Below are positions 44,487 through 53,776 of a stretch of DNA of 64,000 nt, piece by piece (positions within the stretch are counted from its first letter, which is position 1; each line of letters starts with the position of its first letter). The notes under the pieces are model-generated. The model made no database searches. It saw nothing but the letters and a program-made list of their open reading frames with translations, and was not told the origin of the DNA. The stretch comes from an uncultured Isoptericola sp. GTDB lineage: Bacteria; Actinomycetota; Actinomycetes; Actinomycetales; Cellulomonadaceae. The position numbers were made by a program, and so were the translations under genes. The stretch covers positions 558,001 through 622,000 of the forward strand of contig CANMFP010000001.1 of assembly GCA_947497265.1 (NCBI GenBank), written 5' to 3'.

Positions 44487-47362
44487 GCCCGCACCTCCTC
44501 GGTGGTGGCGTCGGTCGTGTCGGTGTCGGTGTCGGTGTCGGTGGTCTCGGTGTCGGTGTCGGTGCCGGCGGGATCCTGCCGGGGCACCGGTGGTGGCACC
44601 TCACCGCCGTGCAGCGTCGCCGCCGCACCCCAGCCGGCGCCCACGTCGAGCACCGGGGTGCCCGCCGGCAGCAGGTCGGTCGCGGCGACGCCGGTCGCGC
44701 CCACCAGGAGCGTCACACCGGAGCCGTGCGCCGCCGTGAGCGCCGCGGCCAGGGCGGCCCGCGCCGGGCGGTCCGCGACCACGTCCGTGCGGTCGACCAC
44801 CACGATCCCGGCGCCCTCGCGCACGGCGGTCCCCACGGCGTCGGCCGGCCGGCCGTGCTCCGTCACGGCGTCGACGACGGCGACCCGGGAGCGCACCGCC
44901 GGCGCCCGCTCGGGCAGCACCAGCCCGGCGACCTTGGCCGCGCCCGCATCCGGGTGGATCCGCCCGGCGACGGCCAGGAGGAACGCGTTGACCGGTGCCG
45001 CAGCGTCACCGTGCACGGCGAGCGCGCCGCCGTCGGGCACCCGGACGCTGACCGGGCCGACGAGCGGCGGGTCACCCAGGCCTGGTCCACGGGGGCCGCT
45101 CACCTCGAGGTCGCGCACGGCGACCGCGCTCTCCCGGCCGTCGGGGTGCGCGCCGGGCCACGGGGCCAGCCGCAGCTCCTTGGCGAGGCCCTCGCCCTCG
45201 ACGTCGAAGGTCGGCAGGGCTCGGTCGAGCCAGCGCGGCATCCACCACGCCTTGTCCCCGAGCAGCGCCAGCACCGCCGGCACGAGGACCATGCGCACCA
45301 CGAACGCGTCGACGGCGACCCCGACCGCCAGCCCGAGCGCGATCGCCTTGAGCGTCATGTCGCCCTCGGGCACGAACGCCACGAACACGCTGAACATGAT
45401 GATCGCCGCGGCGGTGACGACCTTGGCCGACCCCTGGAACCCGGTCAGGATCGCCTGGCGCGCCCGGCCGCCGTTGTGGACGAAGTCCTCACGGATGCGC
45501 GAGACCAGGAACACCTCGTAGTCCATCGCCAGCCCGAACAGCACTCCCATGAGGATGATCGGCATGAAGCTGATCACCGGGCCGAGCTTGGTGACGTTCA
45601 GGGCCTCGGCGAAGACGCCGTTCTCAAAGACGAGGGCCACCGCGCCGAACGCCGCGCCCACGCTCAGCAGATAGCCGAGGGTGGCCTTGACCGGCACCCA
45701 GACCGACCGGAACACCATCGTCAGCAGCAGCAGCGAGAGCCCTACCACCACGAGCCCGAACGGCACCAGCGCGTCCCCCAGCTTGTCGGAGACGTCGATG
45801 CCCACGGCGGTGAAGCCGGTGACGGCGAGGTCGACGCCGTACTCGTCGAGGAAGTGGTCGTGCAGGCCGCGGATCTCCGCGACCAGTGCCTTCGTCTCCT
45901 CCGAGTCCGGCGCGCCCTCGGGCACGACCTGGATGATGCCGGTGTCCGCCGACTGGTTCGGCGTCGCCAAGGGGACGTCCGCGACGCCGGGCAGGTCCTC
46001 GATCTCGGCGGCGAGGTCGTCCATCAGCCCGACCGGGTCGGTGCTGGTGATGATCGAGCCCGTCACGATGAGCGGCCCGTTGAAGCCGTCGCCGAAGTGC
46101 TCGCTGACCAGGTCGTACGTCTGGCGGGCCGACGTGTCCTCGGGGAGGTACCCGGCGTCGGGCAGCGCGAGGCGCAGGTTCGCCGCGGGCAGCGTGAGCG
46201 CGCCGAGGGCGACGACGACGATGACGATCGTCACGATCGGTGCGCGGGTGACGCCCCGGACCCAGCCGGCGAAGAACCGGTTCTGCTGGGTGCCGGAGCG
46301 CTTGCCGCGACGCTTCCTCGCACGCGGGCGCAGCCGGTCCCCCGCCATGGCGAGCAGGGCGGGCAGCAGCGTGAGGGAGACCAGGACGGCGATGCCGACG
46401 GCGGCGGCCGCCGCCACGCCCATCACGGTGAGGAACGGGATGCCCGCGACGCCCAGGCCGACCAGCGCGATCATGACCGTGAGCCCCGCGAAGATCACGG
46501 CCGACCCGGCGGTGGCGGTCGCACGGGCGATGGACTCGCGCAGCTCGACGCCGTCCTGGAGCTGTTCCTGGTGCCGCGAGACGATGAACAGCGCGTAGTC
46601 GATGCCGACGGCGAGGCCGAGCATCAGCCCGAGCATCGGCGTCGTGGAGTTGATCGGGCCGAACACGGTGGCCGCCAGGAGCAGCAGCATCGACACGCCG
46701 ACGCCGAGCAGCGCGTTGACCAGCGGCAGTCCGGCGGCGACGAACGAGCCCAGGGTGAACAGCAGCACGACGAGGGCGACGACGACGCCGACGGCCTCGA
46801 CGATGCTCAGGTGCGGCAGCTCGGTGGCGAACAACTCGCCGCCGAGCTCGGCGCGGGAGTCGGCGGGCAGCGCGCTCGCGAGCTCGTCGGTGATCTCGGT
46901 CAGGTCGTCCTTGGTCGCGTCGCTGACGGACATCGCGTCGCCGTCGAGCTGGACCGTGAGGATCGTGGCGGTCTCGTCGTCGCTGACGGGCGAGGCCGCC
47001 TGCTCGTCGTACGGCGTCGCGACGGCGGCGACCTCGTCCAGCTCGGCGATCTCGTCCGCCGCGCGCTCCACGGGGGCACGGACGGCGTCGTCGGAGACGG
47101 CCTGCCCGTCAGGTGCGACCACCACGACCTGCGCCGAGGACCCGCTCACTTCGGGGAAGGTCGCGGAGAGCTGGTCGAGCGCCTGCTGCGACTCGGTGCC
47201 GGGGATGGTGATGGAGTTGTCGAACCCCTGGAACACGAAGGCGCCGGCTGCTCCGGTGACGACGAGGATGCCGAGCCAGGCCATCACGACGAGGCGGCGT
47301 GCGCCCACGGTCCAGTGGCCGAGCGAGTACAGGACGGAGGACACAGAGGGCTCCCGGGGCAT
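44483..47362 (-). CDS. MMPL-family transporter with a C-terminal degenerate ABC-ATPase-like domain
   Basis: A 959-residue RND-superfamily exporter. It has twelve TM helices in the 1-4-2-4-1 style, with the conserved MLGLMLGLAVGIDYALFIVS near residue 250 and the repeat ILMGVLFGLAMDYEVFLVSR near 610. After about residue 715 a soluble domain follows that looks like an ABC-ATPase without a working Walker A: AVHGDAAAPVNAFLLAVAGR takes the place of GxxGxGKS/T. AGIVVVDRTDVVADRPARAA takes the place of Walker B. The protein ends in a Thr-Asp repeat. It probably exports lipids. It is divergent from a tetR gene with a clear operator. Confidence 0.9.
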   Translation of the reverse strand: MPREPSVSSVLYSLGHWTVGARRLVVMAWLGILVVTGAAGAFVFQGFDNSITIPGTESQQALDQLSATFPEVSGSSAQVVVVAPDGQAVSDDAVRAPVERAADEIAELDEVAAVATPYDEQAASPVSDDETATILTVQLDGDAMSVSDATKDDLTEITDELASALPADSRAELGGELFATELPHLSIVEAVGVVVALVVLLFTLGSFVAAGLPLVNALLGVGVSMLLLLAATVFGPINSTTPMLGLMLGLAVGIDYALFIVSRHQEQLQDGVELRESIARATATAGSAVIFAGLTVMIALVGLGVAGIPFLTVMGVAAAAAVGIAVLVSLTLLPALLAMAGDRLRPRARKRRGKRSGTQQNRFFAGWVRGVTRAPIVTIVIVVVALGALTLPAANLRLALPDAGYLPEDTSARQTYDLVSEHFGDGFNGPLIVTGSIITSTDPVGLMDDLAAEIEDLPGVADVPLATPNQSADTGIIQVVPEGAPDSEETKALVAEIRGLHDHFLDEYGVDLAVTGFTAVGIDVSDKLGDALVPFGLVVVGLSLLLLTMVFRSVWVPVKATLGYLLSVGAAFGAVALVFENGVFAEALNVTKLGPVISFMPIILMGVLFGLAMDYEVFLVSRIREDFVHNGGRARQAILTGFQGSAKVVTAAAIIMFSVFVAFVPEGDMTLKAIALGLAVGVAVDAFVVRMVLVPAVLALLGDKAWWMPRWLDRALPTFDVEGEGLAKELRLAPWPGAHPDGRESAVAVRDLEVSGPRGPGLGDPPLVGPVSVRVPDGGALAVHGDAAAPVNAFLLAVAGRIHPDAGAAKVAGLVLPERAPAVRSRVAVVDAVTEHGRPADAVGTAVREGAGIVVVDRTDVVADRPARAALAAALTAAHGSGVTLLVGATGVAATDLLPAGTPVLDVGAGWGAAATLHGGEVPPPVPRQDPAGTDTDTETTDTDTDTDTTDATTEEVRA
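44510..44568. repeat. GTCGGT hexamer tandem repeat in the MMPL 3' end
   Basis: About nine imperfect copies of GTCGGT encode an alternating Thr-Asp tail. Hexamer repeats keep the frame when copy number changes, so tail length may vary between strains. Confidence 0.75.
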
Positions 47363-47398
47363 ACGACAGGGCGATCGAGACGGCGGTTCGATACGGCA

Positions 47399-47430
47399 CT
47401 GTATCCGATACAGGAATGTATCCGATACAG
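47399..47430. promoter_or_regulatory. Double palindromic operator between MMPL and TetR genes
   Basis: CTGTATCCGATACAG (47399-47413) is a perfect 15-base palindrome around one central base. TGTATCCGATACA (47417-47429) repeats it 17 bases further on. A -10-like TAGAGT (47442-47447) for the tetR gene lies just downstream. Two in-phase sites in the divergent promoter are typical for cooperative binding of a TetR-family repressor. Confidence 0.8.
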
Positions 47431-47479
47431 CGCTGCATTGGCTAGAGTGGACCTACCGCCAGACCGAGGAGGCCTCGCC

Positions 47480-48154
47480 GTGACCACCGCCGAGCACGCC
47501 ACCAGCGTGCGTTCCCCGCGCCGCGAGCGCACCCGGGAGCGTCTGCTCGACGCGGCGCTCGACGTGTTCGCCGAGGTCGGGATGCAGGCGACGTCCATCG
47601 AGGCCGTCTGCGAGGCGGCCGGGTTCACGCGGGGCGCCTTCTACTCCAACTTCGCGTCCAAGGAAGAGCTGTTCGTCGCGCTCATGCAGCGCGACGCGAG
47701 ACGTCAGCTCCGCGCGCTCGAGCAGGCCGTCGAGACCCTCGACGCGGACAGCATCGGCACCCCGGAGGGTTTCCGCGCCGCCCTCGGCACGGTGATGGCT
47801 GCCGTGCGGCCCGACGGCGGCGCGCGCCGGCAGTGGTGCCTCGTGGCGGCCGAGTTCGAGCTCCTCGCCCTGCGCGACGCCGTCGTCGCCGAGCTGTACC
47901 TCACCGAGCACCGGCGCATCAGGTCGGAGGTCGGCGCCGTGCTCGGCCGGATCCTCGACAGCCTCGGCCTGCGGTTCGTCGTCGACATGCCCACCGCCGT
48001 CGACCTGCTGATCTCCGCCGAGGACGCCGCAGGGCGGACGGACCTGCTCGAGCGGCCGGCCCGCGGCGCGGGTGAGCCCGCGCCGCCGACCCGCCGCCTC
48101 GAAGCCCTCGCCGACCTCCTCCTCGCCCCGCGGGAGGACCCGCCGGCTACTTGA
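47480..48154 (+). CDS. TetR-family regulator of the MMPL/YhgE operon
   Basis: A 224-residue regulator with an AcrR-like helix-turn-helix at about residues 18-64: AALDVFAEVGMQATSIEAVC, then FTRGAFYSNFASKEELFVAL. The C-terminal ligand domain is unassigned. GTG 47480 has a GAGGAGG ribosome binding site nine bases upstream. Given the two palindromes in front, it probably represses itself and the divergent mmpL/yhgE pair. Its 3' end overlaps the convergent permease gene by eight bases. Confidence 0.9.
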   Translation: MTTAEHATSVRSPRRERTRERLLDAALDVFAEVGMQATSIEAVCEAAGFTRGAFYSNFASKEELFVALMQRDARRQLRALEQAVETLDADSIGTPEGFRAALGTVMAAVRPDGGARRQWCLVAAEFELLALRDAVVAELYLTEHRRIRSEVGAVLGRILDSLGLRFVVDMPTAVDLLISAEDAAGRTDLLERPARGAGEPAPPTRRLEALADLLLAPREDPPAT

Positions 48155-49022
48155 TGGCGCCCATCGACAGGCCGCGCACGAGCTGCTTCTGCGCGATCCA
48201 CCCGGCGATGATGACCGGCAGCGACGCCAGCAGCGCCGTGGCGCACAGCCGGGCCAGGAACAGGCCCTCGCTCGTCATCGTCGAGACGATGAAGATCGGC
48301 ACGGTCGCCGCCTGCGACGCCGTGAGGTTGAGCGCGAAGAAGAACTCGTTCCACGCGAAGATCACGCAGATGAGAGCGGTCGCCGCGATGCCCGGCGCGA
48401 CCATCGGCAGCAGGACGGACCGCATCGTCCGCAGCAGGCTGGCGCCGTCCACCGACGCCGCCTCGAGGACCTCGGCGGGTACCTCCTGGAGGAACGAGCG
48501 CATCATCCACACCGCGATCGGCAGGTTCATCGCCGTGTAGAGCACCACGAGCGTCCAGATGTTGTCGAGGACCTTCAGTTGCCCCGCGATGACGTAGATC
48601 GGGACGATGACGGCCACGACGGGCAGCATCTTCGTCGAGATGAAGAAGAACAGCACGTCACCGACCTTCTCCACCGGCCGGATCGACAGGGCGTAGGCCG
48701 CCGGGATGCCGAGGAGCAGCACGAGCAGCGTCGAGACCCCGGTCGCGATGAGCGAGTTGGCCACGTAGGTGCCCGACTCGCCGACCACGGCACGGAACTG
48801 GTCGAGCGTGGGCTCGAAGAAGAACGTGGGCGGGTTCGACGACGCCTGGCTCTCCTGCTTGAAGGCCGTCATCGCCATCCAGGCCACGGGGAAGAAGAAC
48901 CCGATGGCCAGGATCCAGGTGAGCGCCGTCAGGAGCGTGCCTGCGGTCCGGCGGCGAGGTCGCCGCACACCGCCGGGAGCGGCGGCCCTCGGGGCGGTCG
49001 TGGCCGGTGCGGTGGTGGTCAT
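48147..49022 (-). CDS. Carbohydrate ABC transporter permease (MalG-like)
   Basis: Inner-membrane subunit of a CUT1-type sugar/polyol importer, 291 residues with six TM helices. The EAA loop reads EVLEAASVDGASLLRTMRSV then LLPMVAPG, where the ATPase docks. It is the last gene of a three-gene operon (binding protein, MalF-like, MalG-like) with TGATG or ATGA overlaps. No ATPase gene is present, so a shared MsmK-type ATPase encoded elsewhere is likely. The nearby mannitol dehydrogenase points to polyols. Confidence 0.92.
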   Translation of the reverse strand: MTTTAPATTAPRAAAPGGVRRPRRRTAGTLLTALTWILAIGFFFPVAWMAMTAFKQESQASSNPPTFFFEPTLDQFRAVVGESGTYVANSLIATGVSTLLVLLLGIPAAYALSIRPVEKVGDVLFFFISTKMLPVVAVIVPIYVIAGQLKVLDNIWTLVVLYTAMNLPIAVWMMRSFLQEVPAEVLEAASVDGASLLRTMRSVLLPMVAPGIAATALICVIFAWNEFFFALNLTASQAATVPIFIVSTMTSEGLFLARLCATALLASLPVIIAGWIAQKQLVRGLSMGAIK

Positions 49023-49975
49023 GAGCGCTCCTTGACGTCAAAGCTGCGGAAGATGAGGCGCAGCGCGGCCATCGCGACGAAGATCGTGGCGATCACGACG
49101 ACCACACCCATCGCGGCGGCCTGCCCGACGTCGAAGCCGAGGAACGCGCGCTGGTAGATGTAGAAGGGCAGGTTCGCGCTCGCCGTGCCGGGCCCGCCCG
49201 CCGTCATGAGGTAGATCTGGTCGAACGTGTTGACCACGTAGATGATCCCGAGCAGCACGCCCAGCTCCACGTAGCGGCGCAGGTGCGGCATGGTGATCCA
49301 GGTGAACGTGCGCCACGGACCGGCGCCGTCGACCGACGCCGCCTCGAGGACGTCCTTCGGCTGCGCCTGGAGGCCGGCGAGGACCAGCAGCATCATGAAC
49401 GGCGTCCACTGCCACACGAGGGCCATGAGGATCGCGACGATCGGGTAGGTCGACGTCCAGTCGACCGGGTCGATCCCCACCAGGCCCAGCGTCCAGTTGA
49501 ACAGGCCGTACGTCGGGTTGAGCATCGCCATCGACCAGAGCACCGAGCTGGCGACAGGCATGATGAGAAACGGTGTGATGAGCAGCGTCCGGGCCACGCC
49601 GCGCCCCCGGAACGGCCGGTCGAGGAGCAGCGCCAGCACGATGCCCAGGACCATCGCGACCAGCACGCACCCGAGCGTGATGACGACCGAGTTCACCGCC
49701 GCCCCGCGGAAGGTCGAGTCGCTGACGATGTCGCCGTAGTTGGCGAAGCCGACGAACAGGTCGGAGTCGGGGCGCAGCAGGTTGCGCGAGTGCAGCGAGT
49801 ACCAGATCGTCACGAGGAACGGGATCTGCGTGACGACGATCGTGAAGAGCAGGGCGGGCAGCAGCGGGCCCCGGCGTCGCCAGCGCTCGGCACGGCTCAG
49901 GGTGCGCCCGTCGCGCGCGGCCCGCAGCTCCTGTGCGCGACGGGCGCTGGCGGCCTGGGTGGTGAGCGTGGTCAT
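49019..49975 (-). CDS. Carbohydrate ABC transporter permease (MalF-like)
   Basis: Second permease subunit of the importer, 318 residues with six TM helices after a 35-residue charged N-terminus. The EAA motif is DVLEAASVDGAGPWRTFTWI then TMPHLRRY, and the C-terminal part has DQIYLMTAGGPGTASANLPF. The start overlaps the binding-protein stop (TGATG) and the stop overlaps the next permease start. It pairs with the MalG-like protein to form the channel. Confidence 0.93.
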   Translation of the reverse strand: MTTLTTQAASARRAQELRAARDGRTLSRAERWRRRGPLLPALLFTIVVTQIPFLVTIWYSLHSRNLLRPDSDLFVGFANYGDIVSDSTFRGAAVNSVVITLGCVLVAMVLGIVLALLLDRPFRGRGVARTLLITPFLIMPVASSVLWSMAMLNPTYGLFNWTLGLVGIDPVDWTSTYPIVAILMALVWQWTPFMMLLVLAGLQAQPKDVLEAASVDGAGPWRTFTWITMPHLRRYVELGVLLGIIYVVNTFDQIYLMTAGGPGTASANLPFYIYQRAFLGFDVGQAAAMGVVVVIATIFVAMAALRLIFRSFDVKERS

Positions 49976-51390
49976 CAGGAGCCTCCGGCAGTGGTGGACG
50001 CGGCGTCGGACCCGGCCTGGTACGTCTCGGCGACGGTCTCGGCGAAGGACTGGGCCTGGTCGAGCGCCTCGTCGACCGTCTGCTGCCCGGCGATCGCCGC
50101 CGACATCTGCTGACCCACGCGGGTGCCGAGGTCCTGGAACTCGGGGATGCCGACGAACTGGATGCCCGGGTACGGCACCGGCTCGGTCATCGTGTTCTGC
50201 TGCGTCGCCTCGCCCATCGCGGTCAGCGTGGCCTCGGCGTACGCCTCGGAGACCTCGGCGTACTCGGGGATCTCGTAGGTGGAGAGCCGGCTGCCGGGCG
50301 GCACCCGCTCCCAGGACAGCTCCTCGCCGACCAGCTCGATGTAGTCCTGGTCGGTCATCCAGGACACGAAGTCCCAGGCGGTGTCCTTGTGCTCGCTCGT
50401 CGAGGGGATGGCGAGCGACCAGGAGTAGAGCCATCCGGCGGCGTCGGTCTCGCTGACGGGCGCGGGGACGTAGCCGACGTCGCCGGCGACGTTGGACGAC
50501 GCCGGGTCCTCGACGCTGGAGACCATCGAGGTCGCGTCGTACCACATGGCGGCGTTGCCCTGGGAGAACCGGGTGAGGCAGTCGCCGAACCCGGACGTCG
50601 CCGCACCGGGCTGGCCGTACTGCTGGACGGTGTCGACGTACGTCTCGACGGCGGCCCGGACCTCCGGGCTGTCGAGCTGCGCGTTCCAGCCCTCGTCGAA
50701 CCAGCGCCCGCCGAACGTGTTGATGACGGTGCCCATCGGGGCCATGACCTCACCCCAACCGGCCAGGCCGCGCAGGCACACGCCGGCGAAGTCCTCGGCC
50801 GGGTCGTGGAGCTCGGCGGCCAGCTCGCGGACGTCCTCCCAGGTGGGCCGGTCCGGCATCTCCAGGCCACGCTCGGCGAAGAGGTCCTGCCGGTAGGCGA
50901 GGAACGACGACTCGCCGTAGAACGGCACGGAGTAGAGGTCGCCGTCGACCGAGAGTGCCTCGCGGACGCTCGGGATGAAGTCGTCCGGCTCGTACCCCTC
51001 GGTGGCGTCGGCGTACGGCTGGAGGTTCTCGATCCACCCGTTCTCGGCCCACATGGGCGTCTCGTAGTTGGAGATCATGACGACGTCGAACTCGCCGCCG
51101 CCGGTCGCGACGGACGCGGTGATCTTCGCGCGGGCCTCGTTCTCGGGGAGACTGACGAACCGGACGTCGACGCCGGGGTGCTCGGCCCGGAAGTGGTCCT
51201 GCAGGGAGATCGCGTCCTGCATCTGCGGGTTCGAGACGATGGCGACGACGATCTGCTCCCCGTCGCCTCCGACCGCACCGGCACCGGCGCACCCGGCGGC
51301 GAGACCGAGGGTGAGGGCCGTGGCCCCGGCGGCGAGCCGTGAAGCCCTGCGTCGATCGGGTCGGCGCCGCGCGCCGGGTGGTTGGAACAT
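49975..51390 (-). CDS. Sugar/polyol ABC transporter substrate-binding lipoprotein
   Basis: Extracytoplasmic binding protein of 471 residues. The lipobox LTLGLAAGCAG places the lipidated Cys near residue 34 after a twin-Arg-like basic N-terminus. The mature protein follows the type 1 family (GGEFDVVMISNYETPMWAEN, then WLYSWSLAIPSTSEHKDTAW). I prefer ATG 51390, which has GAGG six bases upstream; GTG 51402 is in frame. It is first in the importer operon and faces the SorC-type regulator gene across a region with several operator-like repeats. Mannitol or sorbitol is a reasonable guess for its ligand. Confidence 0.9.
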   Translation of the reverse strand: MFQPPGARRRPDRRRASRLAAGATALTLGLAAGCAGAGAVGGDGEQIVVAIVSNPQMQDAISLQDHFRAEHPGVDVRFVSLPENEARAKITASVATGGGEFDVVMISNYETPMWAENGWIENLQPYADATEGYEPDDFIPSVREALSVDGDLYSVPFYGESSFLAYRQDLFAERGLEMPDRPTWEDVRELAAELHDPAEDFAGVCLRGLAGWGEVMAPMGTVINTFGGRWFDEGWNAQLDSPEVRAAVETYVDTVQQYGQPGAATSGFGDCLTRFSQGNAAMWYDATSMVSSVEDPASSNVAGDVGYVPAPVSETDAAGWLYSWSLAIPSTSEHKDTAWDFVSWMTDQDYIELVGEELSWERVPPGSRLSTYEIPEYAEVSEAYAEATLTAMGEATQQNTMTEPVPYPGIQFVGIPEFQDLGTRVGQQMSAAIAGQQTVDEALDQAQSFAETVAETYQAGSDAASTTAGGS

Positions 51391-51415
51391 CGTTGTCCTC
51401 ACGTCGAGTCGATCC

Positions 51416-51480
51416 GCTCAGATGAGAGCAGCAGTGGTGCTCATCTGAAGCGACCATAGTTCGATATGCTCACGTGAGCA
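51416..51480. promoter_or_regulatory. Operator cluster for the SorC regulator
   Basis: Three related sites of the form GCTCAnnTGA occur: GCTCAGATGAGA (51416-51427), GCTCATCTGA (51439-51448) and the perfect palindrome TGCTCACGTGAGCA (51467-51480). The first two also form an inverted repeat with 9-bp arms (51418-51426 and 51440-51448). The minus-strand form of the second is CAGATGAGCA, which recurs twice before the mannitol dehydrogenase gene. Confidence 0.65.
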
Positions 51481-51546
51481 AGACCATCCGCTCAAACTTT
51501 CGCGCAGCGTCGCCGAGGAGCGGCGCTGCCGGAGAGACGAGGACCC

Positions 51547-52494
51547 GTGACCGATCCCGAGCACACCCGCCTCCTCGTGGAGGTGAGCACGGACTACTAC
51601 CTCGACGGACAGTCGAAGGTCGAGATCGCCAAGCACCGCGGGATCTCGCGGTTCCAGGTGGCCCGACTGCTCACCGAGGCCCGCGACGCCGGCGTGGTGC
51701 GCATCGAGATCGCGGCACCGGCCCACCTCGACACGGGCCGTGCCCGGCACCTCGCGGAGCGGCTCGGCGCCCAGGAGGTCGTGCTCGTCCCCGGAACCAG
51801 CGACCGGGACACGACGCGCGAGGTCCTCGCCCGCGAGCTCGCGCGCGTCATGGCCGCCCGGGTCCGCGCGGGGACGACCGTCGGCGTCTCGTGGTCGCGC
51901 ACCATCGAGGCGGCGGTCCGCACCCTGGGTACCCTGCCGCCCTGCGAGGTCGTCCAGCTCGTCGGCGCCCTGCCCGTGCACGGCAGCGGCAACTCGCTCG
52001 AGCTCATCCAGCGCTTCACCAGCATGGAGGGCGTACGCACCTGGCCCGTGTGGTCACCCCTGCTCGTCGGCGACCCCGCGACGGCACGCGGCATGCGCCA
52101 GCAGCCGGAGATCGCCGCCGCGCTAGACCGGGCCGACGTGCTCGACCTCGCCGTGGTGTCGATCGGCAGCTGGAACGCCACCGGCTCCACCGTGTACCCG
52201 CAGGTCACCGACGCCGAGCGGCGCGCCGCCACCGAGGCCGGCGCCGTCGGCGAGTGCTCCGGCCGCCTCTTCGACGCCCGGGGGCGTGCGGTGGTCACGC
52301 CGCTCGACGCCCGGGTCGTCGGCGTCACCCTCGACCAGCTCGTGCGCACCCCTGAGGTGGTGGCGATCGGCTACGGCGCGGAGGCCGCCGTCGGGCTGCG
52401 GGGCGCCGTCCTGGGCGGCATCGCCACCGTGCTCGTCATGGACGACGCCGCCGCGGTCGAGCTCGAGCACCTCCTCGCGTCCCCGCCCGCCTGA
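51547..52494 (+). CDS. SorC/DeoR-type sugar-binding transcriptional regulator
   Basis: A 315-residue regulator. The N-terminal helix-turn-helix (about residues 20-55) contains GQSKVEIAKHRGISRFQVAR. The C-terminal sugar-binding domain has VGVSWSRTIEAAV, VVQLVGALPV and VVSIGSW plus VAIGYGAEAAVGLRGAVLGG, the effector site of the SorC family, which binds phosphorylated sugars. GTG 51547 is the start. It is divergent from the importer operon and probably controls both it and the mannitol dehydrogenase gene. Confidence 0.9.
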   Translation: MTDPEHTRLLVEVSTDYYLDGQSKVEIAKHRGISRFQVARLLTEARDAGVVRIEIAAPAHLDTGRARHLAERLGAQEVVLVPGTSDRDTTREVLARELARVMAARVRAGTTVGVSWSRTIEAAVRTLGTLPPCEVVQLVGALPVHGSGNSLELIQRFTSMEGVRTWPVWSPLLVGDPATARGMRQQPEIAAALDRADVLDLAVVSIGSWNATGSTVYPQVTDAERRAATEAGAVGECSGRLFDARGRAVVTPLDARVVGVTLDQLVRTPEVVAIGYGAEAAVGLRGAVLGGIATVLVMDDAAAVELEHLLASPPA

Positions 52495-52507
52495 GCGGTC
52501 GCAGCGC

Positions 52508-53776
52508 TCAGGCGCGCCGAGCCGACGCGCTCGCCTCGCGGGCGAGCCGAGCACCGGTCTCGAAGACGTCCCGGAACCGTCGCTGCTCGCGCTCCCCGAG
52601 CCCGTTCCGCGCCGCCGTGTCGCGCCACCGCTCGACGACGGAGGCCACAGCCGCCATCGTGTCGCCGGCATCCGTGGCCGACACCCCGAACTCGGGCGCT
52701 ACCTCGATCAATGCGTCGAAGCGGCTCGCCCGATCGGCACTCACGAAGCCGATTGAGGTTGCCGGCGCTCGGTCGTACGGGTCGGGATTGACGTCGAAGG
52801 CCGGAGCCAGCCGCCATCCTCCACGCGCGTGGAGGAAGCCGTGGTTCCGCAGGTGATCGTCGGTGTTGTTGACGACCGCGAAGAACAGGGCGCGCAACCA
52901 GAGCTCGCGCAGGTCGACCGCGACCTCGCTCCCGTGGGTCGCGAGCGACTCGGCAACCTCCAGGTAGTCGAACGACGCGCCGTCGACGCCACCGACCAAG
53001 GACATCGCGCTTGCGTACGCACGTCGCCGTCCCTGCTCGTCCCGGTCGAACCGGTCCAGGACCAGGACCGACCGGCCGTCGACCGTGAGGAGGCGACGTC
53101 CCGGTACACGGATGCCGGCCTGCTCGGCGAGGTCGAGCATGCTCATCTCCCAGGCCATGACGTCCCACCGGTCACCCGGGTGCGGGAACTTCGCGATCTG
53201 CAGCTGGTGACCGTCACGGACCGACGCCTTGGGCCGCGCCCCACCGAGGGAGCCGGTCCCCGCGTCGAGGAGCAGCTTGACCTCGGCCAGGTCGTCGCTG
53301 TCGCCGTCGCTGGCCACACGGTCCGCGGCACGCAACAACCTCGGCAGCTCGATGAGCCGCGGGACGTTCGGGTCGGGTGCGAGGAAGACGACGTCGTCGG
53401 CGGCCGTGTACCGGAGCGCACCTTGCCGGGTCAGGTCGGCCACGCCGAGCAGGTAGTCGACCTCGCGGACCGTCGCAGGCACGTGGTCGTCCCGCGCAAC
53501 GTACCGAACCCGTTTGTCGATCAGGTTGCGACCCCACCTGTCCGGCGCGGTGTCGGCGACGGCACCTGGCAGTCCGGCGACCTGATGGCGTGAGACGGTC
53601 ACCGGCAGGTCGGGACTGATGCTGAACGCGTCGCGCCGCCCGAGGAATGCGGGGTCGTAGACGAACGCCGTGGACGTGGTGCCACGCCTCTCCGTGATGT
53701 ACGCGGTACCGGCACGGACGGTGTCTCCGGACAGCTGCACGTGGACGTCGATCTGGACGACTCCCGCTCGGCTCAT
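52508..53776 (-). CDS. HipA-family kinase/toxin
   Basis: A 422-residue Ser/Thr-kinase-like protein of the HipA family, whose E. coli member phosphorylates GltX and promotes persistence. The phosphate-binding loop region is GTGSLGGARPKASV near residue 178. The catalytic segment is AVVNNTDDHLRNHGFLH near residue 310, with Asp and Asn, followed by the metal-binding LAPAFDVNPDP. The N-terminal HipA domain with FVYDPAFLGRRDAFSISPDL is present. Its ATG overlaps the hipB stop. Being complete, it should be functional. It sits between the SorC regulator and mannitol dehydrogenase genes like an inserted module. Confidence 0.9.
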   Translation of the reverse strand: MSRAGVVQIDVHVQLSGDTVRAGTAYITERRGTTSTAFVYDPAFLGRRDAFSISPDLPVTVSRHQVAGLPGAVADTAPDRWGRNLIDKRVRYVARDDHVPATVREVDYLLGVADLTRQGALRYTAADDVVFLAPDPNVPRLIELPRLLRAADRVASDGDSDDLAEVKLLLDAGTGSLGGARPKASVRDGHQLQIAKFPHPGDRWDVMAWEMSMLDLAEQAGIRVPGRRLLTVDGRSVLVLDRFDRDEQGRRRAYASAMSLVGGVDGASFDYLEVAESLATHGSEVAVDLRELWLRALFFAVVNNTDDHLRNHGFLHARGGWRLAPAFDVNPDPYDRAPATSIGFVSADRASRFDALIEVAPEFGVSATDAGDTMAAVASVVERWRDTAARNGLGEREQRRFRDVFETGARLAREASASARRA

